From: Symsagittifera roscoffensis
Lineage: Eukaryota > Xenacoelomorpha > Acoela > Convolutidae
Reading direction: 5' to 3'
DNA length: 60,000 nt
Assembly: GCF_963678635.1 (NCBI RefSeq)
Contig: NC_087063.1
Span: 29,526,599 to 29,586,598 of the forward strand
Below are positions 33,925 to 45,786 of this stretch, one piece after another (within the stretch, counting starts at the first letter, position 1; each line of letters opens with the position of its first letter). The notes under the pieces are model-generated. The model ran no database searches, had not been told where the DNA came from, and worked only from the letters and a program-made list of their open reading frames with translations. The position numbers and the translations under genes are program-made.

Positions 33925-33992
33925 AAGGCCTACTGATAGCTCCTCTGCGATTCGCAGGAACTACAATTATTATTATCATTATTATTATTAGT
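33925..33992 (+). repeat. Possible non-LTR retrotransposon 3' tail with (ATT)n
   Basis: CTCCTCTGCGATTCGCAGGA, a small hairpin, is followed by an ATT trinucleotide run (33966-33990). Hairpin plus a short tandem tail is typical of some LINE 3' ends, but no reverse transcriptase lies upstream. Confidence 0.3.
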
Positions 33993-34049
33993 TACTTTTT
34001 TGGCAAAAGATTGACTCTCAGACTTTTGTTACATCATGTGTAGCCATTT

Positions 34050-34330
34050 CTTGAGTTCGATTCATGTTTCGAGACTGTGTTTGACCATATTTCGACCACA
34101 CTTTGTGTTCGATTATGTTTCGACTACGTTTCGATCACACTTAGTGTTCGGCTTTGTGCTCGACTATGTTTCGGCTATACTTTGTGTTTGCGTCAACCAT
34201 GCCTTAATTGCGAGTCTGTGTTGGACCATGCCTCTAAATAGTGTTCGGTTATTTTTCGACCATATTTTTGACTATGTTTCGAAAATATGTTCGACCGAAA
34301 GGACTGTTTTCGAACACGGATTTCGGATAA
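34050..34330 (+). repeat. Degenerate minisatellite, block 3 (ATGTTTCGAC)
   Basis: Repeated GACYATGTTTCGACYA and GTGTTCGAC elements, related to blocks 1 and 2 but with a shorter, less regular unit. Confidence 0.7.
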
Positions 34331-34422
34331 AAAAAACATTCGTCTGTTCGACCGAAATCTGTCAAAAAATAAGTCGAACACCTCAACCCGTGTTCTACAT
34401 GTGTTTCTTCAACTGCTAATGA

Positions 34423-34631
34423 AGGAAGCAAAACATTTTTGGGTTTCGACTGCATCACCAGAATCCCCGTCTACGTTCCAAAAGCCAGTTTCAAACGGGC
34501 GCTCTACACTCCCGCCCAAATATGCGATGGTGACATTATAAACATGGACATCATCAATCGCATGTCTCCGCTTCTTAATGAAAAGGTTGGATGTTCGAGG
34601 CCCACCATGATCCGTGCTGGTTACTTGAAGG
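34423..34631 (+). CDS. Possible isolated coding exon, product unknown
   Basis: The plus-strand frame containing GFDCITRIPVYVPKAS and CDGDIINMDIINRMSP stays open and has strong C-ending codon bias (TTC GAC TGC ATC ACC, ATC CCC GTC TAC), unlike its AT-rich surroundings. It ends at TTGAAG|GTGAGG, a good donor. An acceptor could be GAAG at about 34425. The opposite-strand ORF (34409-34639) is likely its shadow. Neighbouring exons were not found, and the family is not recognised; a retrocopied or orphan exon is equally possible. Confidence 0.35.
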
Positions 34632-34639
34632 TGAGGCAA

Positions 34640-37600
34640 TTTTACCCCAGAAAAAGTGTTTGATACGGTTTAAGCGACAATATGGCACACGCCAAAGATC
34701 ATCAACTAAATGACAAAAGACCTGTCAGTTAAAATTTGCAATAGCGAAAAGTTTTAAAAGTGGCAGGCAGAAAGAGCCGTAATTTAACGCACTGATTTAG
34801 ATCTAAAGTTCCACCAGAATGGCGTGTTCAACATCACCCTATTGTTTCCACTTCGTACATGGCCTTTCAAATATGCTAAATTACGCATTTTGATCGAAAT
34901 TGATGTTAAAAACGAAACAACATACGCAACAATATAACTTTTGATCTTTAGAACTTCAAGGGTCCGGTTTTTCTTCAAGCCAATTGAAATATCGCATACC
35001 TAAGCCGGATAGAGGGGTGGCGAGGCACAATATAATGGATAATTAAAACCGTCCGGGCTATAAAGTGGGGGAAAATAAGTCCCTAATGACCAATGATTGT
35101 AAAAGGAAGCGACACCAGTCGCCAAAGTAAACTAAAAACAAGGCTTCCGCATACACGTTAGTGTGGAGAGCGGTGGAAGTGGGTGGTCCTAAAAGTTTCG
35201 TAAAGTTCGCACCTTTGCTGCTATTTCACTTAATCTATTTTTAACCGGTTAACCCAAAAATAAACTCCATATACCCTGAGACCTTTGGTGTCAGAGAAAC
35301 AAACACTAACTTTGAAGCGAATTCGTTTGGTCTAATTTTTCAAAAGGTTTTAAGAACATTTTTGGTTTTCAAAAAACTGAACTCGGCGCCGAAAAAAAAG
35401 CTAAATTAAGCTCATTTTCATATTTCAGTTGAGCTTGAAAACCTACATTGCTCACCTAAAAAAAGACGCCGACAAAAGTTTTCATTCTCCTATCAAAATA
35501 TCTGAGCGTTCCACTGAATAAGCAACAAATTGTTTATTTATTTTAACAACCACTGATATGACTTCGGATGCGAGTCAATTTTGTTTTCCAGCTTTTGTCA
35601 TTTTTTGTTCAAGCAAAATTAAAAAACTAAACTGCAAAATTTTAGGCTTTCGTTCCCCATGGACAAACACGGCACAGTTTGAAAAAAAAACTGCTTTTCT
35701 TAAAGTTTTTAAACAATCTTTCTTTATTTTTGAGTTTTATTAGTATTTCAAAGCCAAGACATAAGTTGATTGAATTTTGAAAAACCAAAGAAATGAACAA
35801 GGATATTTGGTCGTTGCGCAAGTATCATAGAATGTTCCGAGCAAATTTATTTTAAAACAGCAAATCAGAAACAAAGTTTTTGTTACAAAATTTGAATACG
35901 CTTCCTGTTATTTTTTTTCCAAGAATGACTCGTGAGAAAAGTGCAGTGGAAAATTTAGGGAGTTCGTCCGTATTGTCTGTCAAAACGGAATAAAAATTAG
36001 ACCACTTTTTCTCAACACAAACGAACTGTTTTATGTTTCTCTTCGAATGATAATTACAACTATTGACGCTTTAATATGATACCACACAGCGCCATCGTTC
36101 TTTTTTAACATTTTTTGTGACGTGGTTAAAACCGACGTGAATCAACAGGCTGAATGTTTTAAGTTTAGGACCCCAAAACGTCAATAATGAAAAAAAAAAA
36201 TTCAAAATCTTTGCACAGAGGCGAAGAACTTCAGAAACGTCAAGACAAAACACGAGCCATCAAATTAAAAACTGAAATCTTGAAAGCGAATATTACAAAC
36301 CCAAAACACAGGTGATTGAATTCTTTGAAAAAGAGGGGATTTTTGAATGACCCATTTTTGTGGTAAAATTTTGGTTGAGAGCTTCGGAGAAAAAATTGAA
36401 CAATATTAATTCTGGTGAAACTCTGAGCAGCTCTTATTCTCTTCACTTTTTGTCGAATCTAAACCCAAATTGAGAAAACTCGCTTGAAATTTTAAATTTT
36501 GTTCGTTTTTTCCCGGTTAATTTATATCAGCACTGTGTACTTAACTTAGACTAAACATAATTTGTTAATTGAAAGAAAAGAAATGTTAAATGTTATAGCA
36601 GAACGCCAGAATACAGTTAGTTTTGAAACAAGGGTATCAAAATAGCAAAACACTTATTTTGAATTTAAAAACTTTCGTAAGTTGATAATGTGTTTGAAAA
36701 ACTTTGATGAAATCTTTTGATCACCGCCATCAGCTACACTTGAGAATAATGTTAAGCAAAAATCAATCGCAAATTTTGCCTCTCAATTCTTTTGAAAAAC
36801 CTTTTCATTATCTTTTTAAATATAAAGTCATTTTTTGTTATATCTAAAGCTTGCTTTACCCTAAAACTAGCATATGCGAGTCCCGTGATGGAACATATAT
36901 TCTGCATCTAATTCGAGTAGCGGCAAGAACTTTTAAATTTTAATTGACTGAAACGCAAGCAAGACTGCTCGTATCAGGGTACTAAGACTGTTGATTGCGC
37001 CATAAAATCAATGGAACAGTTTTTGATTTTAAAAATTGATTAAATTATCAAGAGTGGAAAAAACTTCACCCCTTTATCATTTTTCACTGCTGGCTTCAAA
37101 AGTACAGAGGGATGTATTAAGATTCTAATAACCCATATGTAGTACCACGTAACTAGCTTCAACTCAATTTGAATTGATTTTTGAGCAGCGCTTTTAACGA
37201 TAATGAGCGTTAATGATTCAAGATTCAACCCTCTTAAGTCACTAAATTTCTTATCAAAAATAATCAAACTTGATGTATGTATTTTTAAAAAGAGCTCAAT
37301 ACAATAAAGTTTTTCAGATGGTATGAAAAATTTTAGTCAAAATGACTAATCAAAAAATTTGTAGCGTAATAAAGCCATGAGTAATGGAGTAATGTAGCAG
37401 GCCCGATATGTTTTTAGAAAAAAATGTTTGATACAGTTTTATGAACCTTATGAAAGGTCATTAATTTCGTATGGTCTGATTGTGTATGGTTGCACATCAA
37501 AAAGTTAATCAAGTAAAATCTTCTCGCACAGAAAAAATGTTACGAACTATATTTTTCAAAACAAAGTGTGATCATATAATCACAAAACTGATACGGTTTT

Positions 37601-38999
37601 TGAACTTTTCCTTCGTCAAATTTTAAAAAAATGTTTGAACAGCTATGAAAAAAATCTCAGAATCATTTATAAGATGTTGATTCAATAACTTGTCGTCGCA
37701 CAACACGATCAAAGACTGGAGGTATTTTGCCATAGAGTGTTCACAAAAAATGGCTAATGCTTTTCTGTTAACTAATTAAATGTTAGAATACTGCGCAGAA
37801 AAGCAATTTAATTCCAAAATTTTACAGAAAATGTCAGATACTGAGTTTCGGATTTTTTGTTCAAACTTTAAAGTGGTATTTTTGAGAGACAATTGGAATT
37901 TTTTTGAGCTAATGTTTTCTAATTAAAAAAGGGTTCGATCAAATCCTTCCTCATTTAAAAGTAACTGGCTTGGGGTGCTACTAGATAGTGTCCTTGACGA
38001 AGTGAATTCATTTCTAAATTGTACTTAGCAGCTGCGTCTGGATTCAAACTATCTAGCCATGAACTCGGATGATTTTCGCATATATCACGTGTCCAAAAAA
38101 TTTCGTCACACAAGTCGCATGTAGCAAACTTTTATGCCCCCCCTTGTTATCAATATACAACCATGCATTTGATAAAGCATGGTATTCTGAGCAACCCCCA
38201 AATCAATTTTCAATTTTAAAAACAACAAATCTTTTTCTCGATGGTTTCAAAATTGATATTTACATATGAAATTCTTAGGAAATTTACATATTTACATCAT
38301 TAAACAAAGCTTTTAGAATATCATGAAGTTTTTTAAAATTGAAAACCAATTTTTCATAACACTTTCTCACAGCCTAATTTTGTAAGATGTTGTTAGATTC
38401 ATAGCAGGACCAAAAGGAGGTAAAAATTGACTGAAAAGAAATTAGTTATCCGAGGATGGTCATCCAACTATCCGATCATGAACGGTTTTTAGTTCTGAAT
38501 ATTCGAATAAATGATCTTTCCCTCAAACCTTATTTTCAGTGGTTCGTTTGAATTTATTCATGAGCGCATTCCAAAAAAGCATAGTATTTTTGAAATGCCT
38601 TATTTTTCGTTTTCGTAAAGCTCGTTTTCAAAAAATCTTACAGAAGCTAAAAATTTTCCCTATAATTCTGATCGACAAAGAGTGTGATGAAAAATGTGAA
38701 ATTAAGTTTTGTCGTAAATGACAATTAACCCCGGTAATGATTAGTTGCGTTTCAAAAAATTACAACTTCCTGCAAACCTGTGCGAAAGAAGTTAGCCAAG
38801 CAAATGGGCTCAATTGGAATTTTTCAAATTCCAGAGCTTCTCAAAAAACATAATAATGAAACTGTTCCCTAAATTTTGAAATCAAAACGTCAATGTTTTT
38901 CATGTGTTTTTGCAAAGTTTGGTACTTGTTTTTGTTCCGACCATCAAAAATGGGGAGAAAAATTATTTTTGGGAATGATTTAGCTTTTTTCATTTTTTT
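34640..38999. other. AT-rich non-coding region up to the assembly gap
   Basis: No gene recognised. 36965-37020 carries a reverse copy of the ACTGCTCGTATCAGGGT motif belonging to the hairpin repeat family. The short ORFs (35558-35743, 36240-36446, 38069-38269, 38539-38721) lack coding character. Confidence 0.4.
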
Positions 39000-39199
39000 N
39001 NNNNNNNNNNNNNNNNNNNNNNNNNNNNNNNNNNNNNNNNNNNNNNNNNNNNNNNNNNNNNNNNNNNNNNNNNNNNNNNNNNNNNNNNNNNNNNNNNNNN
39101 NNNNNNNNNNNNNNNNNNNNNNNNNNNNNNNNNNNNNNNNNNNNNNNNNNNNNNNNNNNNNNNNNNNNNNNNNNNNNNNNNNNNNNNNNNNNNNNNNNN
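39000..39199. other. Assembly gap (200 N)
   Basis: Exactly 200 unknown bases, a conventional placeholder length, so the true gap size is unknown. Confidence 0.99.
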
Positions 39200-39380
39200 T
39201 GGCAAATTGTTCTCAAATTGAATTGAGGCATCATCCATAGTCTATTTACAGCTTTGCTAAACGCAAAATATATCACCTTGTATTTAAAACAGTGGGAGAA
39301 AAAGTTTTAAAAAAATCTCAAAAATAGTCATTTTAAAAAAAAGTTTGATCAATTTTTCTTTGTGCTAACACTACTCTAAT

Positions 39381-39937
39381 GAGCTCAAAAGGCAGTGGAA
39401 GCATTCGAGGTTTCGCTCTTATACGCACAGTCTTGTACTTTTTGTAATGATTGCTATTTGTTCCAATCTACGAAGAAAGTGACGGAATGTTTGTGCTCAG
39501 GGTGATGTTTTTTCTCCAGACTAATTTCGGCTTATTAATTTTCAATTTTTTTACCGAATTTTTTTTATCCCATCTAAAATTTATTGTTTTTTGGGCTCAA
39601 ATTTAGTAGGAATTTTTACCTTGAAATTTTTTGCATTGTTATGGGTATTTGCCAATTCAGCCAAATTGGGATAATTACCGCGCGATATATTTCGGAGATT
39701 TCATCCGTCTTAAAAATCATTCCGAAATAAATTGACGCATTCAATTCAGACTACTTAATACTTTGCTATATTTTATGGCAAAACTTGCTCCTTAGTACTT
39801 TACATAGCGCGTTGGGCTTGGTTATCGAAAAAAAACTCGACGAAAAAAAGTTAATTTTTTGTTTTTTGAAAATTTTAAAAATTTTTTCTTTTAGGCAGTC
39901 GGAAAATTGAGTGCTTCTCCCTGATACGAGCATTCTT
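39381..39937 (+). repeat. Family-A copy flanked by two hairpin-motif copies
   Basis: 39460-39860 matches family A (GGAATGTTTGTGCTCAGGGTG, GCGCGATATATTTCGG). Directly before it (39392-39435: GGCAGTGGAAGCATTCGAGG, TTATACGC, AGTCTTG) and after it (39895-39937: GGCAGTCGGAAAATTGAGTG, TGATACGAGC, TTCTTG) lie two same-orientation copies of the hairpin-motif segment. The arrangement resembles a small element with direct terminal repeats or two nested insertions. Confidence 0.55.
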
Positions 39938-40760
39938 GTTATTTCTGCAGCTGATCGTGGGAATTGTATTACATTTTATTGAGTCTATATGCAACCGAAT
40001 GAAACAGGTGAGTCACAACCGAGTGAATCACGAAAGCGAAAAACACGCATGAACAAAAAACCTCTTCTGTGTCTTAACCCTTATCCGCGCGAAAGAGCAG
40101 ATACTTGTTTTTTTTTCTCAAATTAATGAAGATGTTCAAATGTGACCTCGTTTTTTTCGCTTTCGTTTTCTGAATTTACCAAAGTTGAAGCTTCAATTTC
40201 ATTGATCAACGAGTTATCGAGTTTCACGGCTTCCTGATTAAGTGGGATACAGACGTTTTCTGAATCTCACAGAGCTCCAACCTTATTTCCGGCACTGTGC
40301 ATAAAAAACTGGCGGAAAAACATTTTTAAGAGGAGACCCGTCTATGCGAGCTACGAGTATTGTTTGACTTACTTGGTAACCCGATAAGTCATGATACAAA
40401 ATGACTTTTGTGTCAAATGGCTAGCTTTTGTGAATTCTGTGTTTTCTGTGTGAATTTCTGTGTGAATACGGGCACTGGATAAAATTGGTTATTATTTTAG
40501 GCCAAAAATTAATTCTTCGTGTGTTTTGGCACACTGAAGTGCCGTTGAAAAATTTAGAATTAGAATAGAAAAAACATCAGCCAAATTCAGATGCACTAAA
40601 AACATTTGGTTTCATTAATTGCAATCCAGTTAAAAAGGCAACTTCCAAAACACATTGAAAAAGTGGTCAACAAACCTGATGTTGTCAAAAGTATGATAGG
40701 TTAAGTCCACAATGAGAAATGGGCGCTATAATAAACTGTGCCAGCGGAACAAAGGAGGTT
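39938..40760. other. AT-rich spacer
   Basis: No gene or repeat recognised. Confidence 0.4.
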
Positions 40761-40892
40761 TCAATGTCTGGAACAGGAAACGCACAAATGTCCAGTGGTA
40801 GCTTTATGCGAAGTGAATGTGTTTGGAGGGAAGTAAGGCGGAAAGCAGGGGATCCTTTCATCTTTTCCCTTCAATGCAGCCAATTTTGTTAC

Positions 40893-41033
40893 CTGTTGGT
40901 ATGATTGACCATCTTCGTCGGTATGGTAAATTTGCCAACTGAGGAGCCAAAAAAGAGCACTGGTTAACTGGACCAGCAAGACGAAAGTATAAAAGAAAAA
41001 AATGATAACAAAACGACAGGCCAGTAACTTCAA
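40893..41033 (-). CDS. Possible first coding exon, signal peptide or anchor; product unknown
   Basis: The minus ORF starts at ATG 41033 and codes 47 residues: a basic N-terminus, a long hydrophobic core (FVIIFFFYTFVLLVQL), then ALFWLLSWQIYHTDEDG, ending at CAACAG|GTAACA in phase 0. That fits a signal peptide or membrane anchor. One continuation is an acceptor TGTTCCAG near 40782, giving about 13 more residues and a stop; unspliced, the ORF runs to 40761 (90 residues). A longer gene with exons beyond the assembly gap is also possible. Family not recognised. Confidence 0.35.
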
Positions 41034-42080
41034 CAGTGCATATTTTACTACCGTGATTATCCAACAAAAGAGCCAAAGTTTGCGCTACTTAATAATTTTT
41101 AACCAAAGGCCAAATAATGCTGTAGGTAAAAAAGGAAGCGGAAAAAAACAGAATCACACGAAAAAGTTAGTTGCCTTTTCTTTGATAAGCCTCAAGTTGC
41201 CCATTTAGATGGCAACGTATGTAGCAAAGGGCCTACTTGTTACCATTATTACACTATTACGTAACAACTCTTTTTACTTAACCTAGCCCAGTTTCCGCAG
41301 ATGGAAAAAGAAAAGAATTGGCAGAAATATGAAATGGGGATAAGGGACCCAAATGGAACAAGGTGAAAAAGTAAAATATACAAAAAATAGAGATACTAAG
41401 AGAGATAGAAAGAAATTGAAAAATAAATGCTGGCAAAAGAGAGAGCGCTCATCGCTGGCTCCTAATTTTCTCCATTTTCAATCTCTTTTTATCTCTTCTG
41501 TGCCCGCGTGCCCGCCTATCTTCAAATAAAGTTACAAAAAGGCAAACTCTTAAAATCACCCAGCTCAACAAGCCGACAAAATTTTTCGGAAACATTTTGG
41601 GGAGAAAGTTGGGGATTTTTTTGATGCTAAGCAACTGATGCCAAAGGCTCATGTTGATTTTTTTTGGATTCGGTGTTCAGTTTTTTGCAATATCACTACA
41701 ATTCAATAGTAGCATTGGTAATTATTACTGTTGAAAATTTCAGCGAAATTACTTCAAAAAAAATTTATTTGACCGTATTATTATAATCTTTTCATTGTTT
41801 CATTTTGATTTTCGGAATTCATTTTTTTTCTTTTAATTGCTCTTAGCGTGAATATTTTAACAATCTTTTCGTACCCTTCTCATAATCTTTTCACAAACGA
41901 AAAAAATTAGTGGAGTAAAATATATTCGGCTCCTAAACTCCTCTGCCTATTGATTATGGCATTGTCCTTTCTCTGTTATTGACGTCATACCAGCCGGAGT
42001 TATTTGTTGGTTTCTAAATCTAGAAATAGACATAGGGGCAACGGATAGGAGGAGTTGTTATTATGTGGTTAAAAGTGGGC

Positions 42081-42132
<52 letters not shown>

Positions 42133-42838
42133 GGGGCTGGGGGTATGGGGGTTGACAGACGAAGAAGAGACGGGAAAGGATAGAGGGGAAGAGATGACAG
42201 GCTCGGAGACATGGCCGAGGGGCTAAAATTACCCGCTAAAACTCCGCGTTCCCTAACCTCATCATCTATCTCGCCAGAATGAAATTTGATTAACGTCCAG
42301 CTCCTTGCAATACTATTGTCGACTAAACATGAATGAAATCCTAAATGAACTAAATGTTGAAAATTTTGAACAAGTAACGAGAAACGTAAGTAAAAAATAA
42401 AAGTTTTTTTCTCTGAGGTCTGAAAAGCCGATTCAGCTGAAAAAACAGCGTTAACTAATTAAAACGACTAGGACAAAAAGTTTCACTCCTATTCTCGGTA
42501 AAAACAAACACAATTGTCAGTAGTTCATTTACAAAACCGAACACCGCTATAAATCATGTTAATAGCATTAATTTTCTCGTATAAACTTGAATGTTAAAAC
42601 GGCGCAAGCTAGCCAAAACGAACAAAAATCTTCCTTGAAAACAACTTGCTTTTTTTGACGGGCGTGCTTACACACGCCTGAAGAGAATTAAAAGATTTTT
42701 TTTTGAAAGTTGGTCCAATAAGGCCAGCTTTGTCTATTGACCTTATTAAAGCCAAAATTTAGGGTGCCCGAAACAACGCCAAAGCGGTCTGAACAGTCTG
42801 TTCTGTATATACAAAAGGCTATAAACCTCTTGTAAACT
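41034..42838. other. Non-coding region with purine-rich tracts
   Basis: Contains GATAGAAAGAAATTG-type purine tracts near 41390-41420 and the (AG)n tract. No coding exon recognised. It could include the promoter of the 40893-41033 exon, but no core element is evident. Confidence 0.4.
42085..42128. repeat. (AG)n microsatellite
   Basis: Twenty-two uninterrupted AG dinucleotides followed by a GGGG-rich stretch. Confidence 0.98.
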
Positions 42839-43114
42839 TTGATTTCGGTTCAACAAAATAGCACGCTTGCCTTATCTACCTGTGCGTTGCAATATCTTCC
42901 ACCCCTAAAAACGGAAGAACGGTCGGACCAGTCAGTTCACTCGATGCGGTTTCAATGTCTGCGGATGGATCGCATCCGTTTTTTTTCCGCAGCGCAATTT
43001 GATTATACGGATGAATGGGGTGTGCTCACGCAGGATGTTTGGCTCAACAGCCCAAAGAAAGTCTCCAGTTTCGAACGAAGTCCGAGTTGTTCTGTCATTT
43101 TGTTCTCTTTCTGA
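42839..43114 (+). CDS. Open frame of unknown status
   Basis: A 91-codon plus-strand ORF in a block of raised GC, containing FFSAAQFDYTDEWGVLTQDV, ended by TGA at 43112, just before a donor-like GGTAAGTG at 43121. Two frames look equally protein-like. It could be an exon of an unidentified gene, a 5' UTR exon or chance. No family recognised. Confidence 0.2.
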   Translation: MISVQQNSTLALSTCALQYLPPLKTEERSDQSVHSMRFQCLRMDRIRFFSAAQFDYTDEWGVLTQDVWLNSPKKVSSFERSPSCSVILFSF

Positions 43115-45035
43115 GGAAAGGTAAGTGTTTGCTCAACCAGGGCAATCAATTGACCTTAGCGTACAATTGTGCTCAAATGTAACGCTTCCCATGGTCAAAG
43201 TTTTCTTCAAAACACAGCGACGGGAAGAAGCTGGCTATATGTTGAGTAAAAATTATTGGGTTTGGAAAACTCCTCCTCTAAGTCATGGGAGCTTGAGCTA
43301 ACAGCTCATTCAGGCAAGGTACGGTTCCTTAAACCTCGCCAGTTACTCTCCTGCTGCCTAGATTATCAAGTAGTACTAGCTTGATACTTCTCACTAAAAG
43401 CTCCTGAACCCCAACGTAGTTTTTCATCGGCGAAAACTGCAGGAGAAGGTTTTTGACAAACATCAAGAAGCATTAAGTTCTTTCTGAGCAACCACAAATG
43501 TTTCACCGTTAAATCAAAAATAGAAGGTTAAATGGTTTGGATTTTTGCGGAAATAATGTCAAACTTTTGCTTTCAACATTACATCATATTCAACATTACT
43601 TCAGAACATTGAAAATCAAATTTATTGTCCTACGCATCTAGTAATCGGCCTGATGAAAAGTGAACAAGCAAGTATCACAAGATCAACCAGTTTGTTTTAT
43701 ACAGTTGAATCTGTACCTAATGCCGAAACGAGTTTCTTTAGTTTACTTCGGCAAAACTGTGGTAACAAAAATGGATAGTTTTAATTATTCACAAAAAACT
43801 TCACAGTCGAAGTTTTTGATATCTCTTGTCACCGGTTTGAAAACCCAACTAATTGTTCTCAGTACACTCGAGAAATTAGCCCAGCTGCATAACCAGCGGC
43901 TACGCAAATTTTTTTTGTACTGGTATCAGTTGGGTTATCATCAGTAAGTATGTGCTACTACTAATATTCTATGGTAGTAGGCTCATTATTCTCACCAGTA
44001 GGATTGCCATCAAGGAAGGGTAGTTTGCAAACTTGTAAGTCCTGCATGAAGAAAAGAAAGGGCACAAAACATGTCTAGCGAGCTATCACAGATAATCTGA
44101 ATCTCTATTTAATCGAAAAGCTCGGTAAAATAACAACGGGGTCTCGTCAGAGTGCCTGAGAATTGAGGAGCTGACTACAACTCAAAGAAGTGCTGTTTCA
44201 ACTCCTCTAAACTACAACTCAAAGAAGTGCTTTTTCAACTCCATCTTCTAAATTGTGACTATGGATTTGCCAAAAGTCTTTTGATAACACGCGGGCAAGC
44301 TTGATATGTGTAGCCACTAATCTAATTGTTTCAAAAAACGAGGATACAAATCTGAGAACAATCTGCTAGGTTCAGGATTTATCTAAAAGTCGTTGAACAA
44401 CATTACTGACTATTAAGACTTCGACGTTTTATCTATGTTTCCGTTTTAGACCGAAATCAAACTGGTTTTTGTCCAGTTTTTTCCCAATGGTTTAAACTCT
44501 GCCATTGAAGAGTTTAAAACAACTATATGGCAAATAAAATTTATACTTCAAAATTTGGTACAATTCATCTGTAACTATCGTGAAAAGTTTCGAATTCTAA
44601 AATTTATGAATTTAACAACATTAATAGATTCGTTTGCGAGTATTTCTCTGGATTTTAAGAAACTTCATGCTTTCATACGCATTGCAGAGGTCTTTTTTTA
44701 AACAAAATCTTGAAAAAAAAAACGTCATTTTTTTGAACTTTGTTAAATTGAGTCGAGCTACCGTGAGAATCAAGTGAATACCAAACCAATCGAGTCGCTT
44801 AACAAACAAAGCAGACACAAATAAGCGTGTAGAAGCGCTGCTACAAAAGACTAGGGCATTAGTTTCTTTTCGGATCAGAAAGACGTTGTTCTTTGCACAG
44901 AAAACAGTTGGGAAACTTCAATTTTTAGGCCTGTCGATTAGATTAACATTTCTGGCAAACAACTTAGTAGCTTCTCCCAGATTGGATTTTAACGTGGCAC
45001 ATTTAGAGTCATGCGATTTTAATCTTCAATAGTCC
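43115..45035. other. Non-coding region with a 37-bp doublet
   Basis: Less AT-rich at 43260-43450, with no gene recognised. At 44175-44247 the segment CTACAACTCAAAGAAGTGCT plus TTTCAACTCC is repeated with a period of 37. Confidence 0.45.
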
Positions 45036-45331
45036 TGTGGTGCAGCACATACTGCATGTGCAGTAATCATGTTAATCTCGCTGCACACTAATCTTGGGAC
45101 GCCTATCGATATCTGTAATTATATATTGTTACTAAACTTAAGTCAAGGTCATTAATTGTTGATCACTGAATAGACTTAAATTTTACGTTAGCTCTGCGTA
45201 CGATGGTACGACAAAATGAGCTGGTTCTTGGAACCGTCTATTGATTGAGAAAACAAAATTTTGGTTTAAAAATAACTCTTGAAACTATTTCATTTTCACT
45301 ATAGCTTACAGCATTACATCACCTTACCACA
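45036..45331 (+). repeat. 5' LTR
   Basis: 296 bp, TGTGGT...ACCACA, aligned over its whole length with 52246-52543. Shared blocks include CTAATCTTGGGACGC, AGTCAAGGTCATT and ACAAAATGAGCTGGTTC. Confidence 0.95.
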
Positions 45332-45483
45332 TGGCGCAGCCAGCAGGATTCATGGCACAGGATACCCGAACGGACACGGGTATTCCAGTGTTCTGGACAT
45401 CAGCTAGTTCGGATCCACCGTGGAATTTTAAAATTTGGTTGGACCAATTTATATTAGCGGTGACGGTGAAAGAGAAAATGTGA
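45331..45483 (+). pseudogene. Gag N-terminal fragment (first copy)
   Basis: The ATG uses the last LTR base and the first PBS bases. It gives 50 codons (MAQPAGFMAQ..., PPWNFKIWLDQFILAV) and then TGA. The W-x4-W-x3-F pattern is typical of Gypsy Gag N-termini. The reading resumes in the -1 frame after GAGAAAATG (ENVNPEKNQKKLLMSQCL), so a one-base indel at the A-run ended the frame. The same fragment and TGA recur at 45634-45786. Confidence 0.7.
45332..45350 (+). other. Putative primer-binding site
   Basis: TGGCGCAGCCAGCAGGATT starts immediately after the LTR CA end, the usual PBS position. I cannot match it confidently to a particular tRNA 3' end. A second copy, with the end of the LTR, lies 303 bp downstream. 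Confidence 0.6.
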
Positions 45484-45633
45484 ATCCTGAGAAGAACCAA
45501 AAGAAGTTATTGATGAGCCAATGCCTCGCTCAGAAACTCCGGAAGCAACCGAAGATGCACAGACAGTAACGGACCGGGAGCGAGAGATAGACTCATTTTC
45601 AATATAGCTTACAGCATTACATCACCTTACCAC

Positions 45634-45786
45634 ATGGCGCAGCCAGCAGGATTCATGGCACAGGATAACCGAACGGACACGGGTATTCCAGTGTTCTGGA
45701 CATCAGCTAGTTCGGATCCAACGTGGAATTTTAAAATTTGGTTGGACCAATTTATGTTAGCAGTGACGGTGAAAGAGAAAATGTGA
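45634..45786 (+). pseudogene. Gag N-terminal fragment (duplicated copy)
   Basis: Second copy produced by the 303-bp duplication, with the same premature TGA; the break therefore predates the duplication or was copied with it. Confidence 0.7.

Noticed and set aside
42780-43120. Promoter plus first exon of a plus-strand gene (TATATA-like and CAGT-like motifs, GTAAGTG donor)
   Set aside because: No downstream exon could be found; such motifs are frequent in AT-rich DNA. Kept only as a low-confidence ORF.
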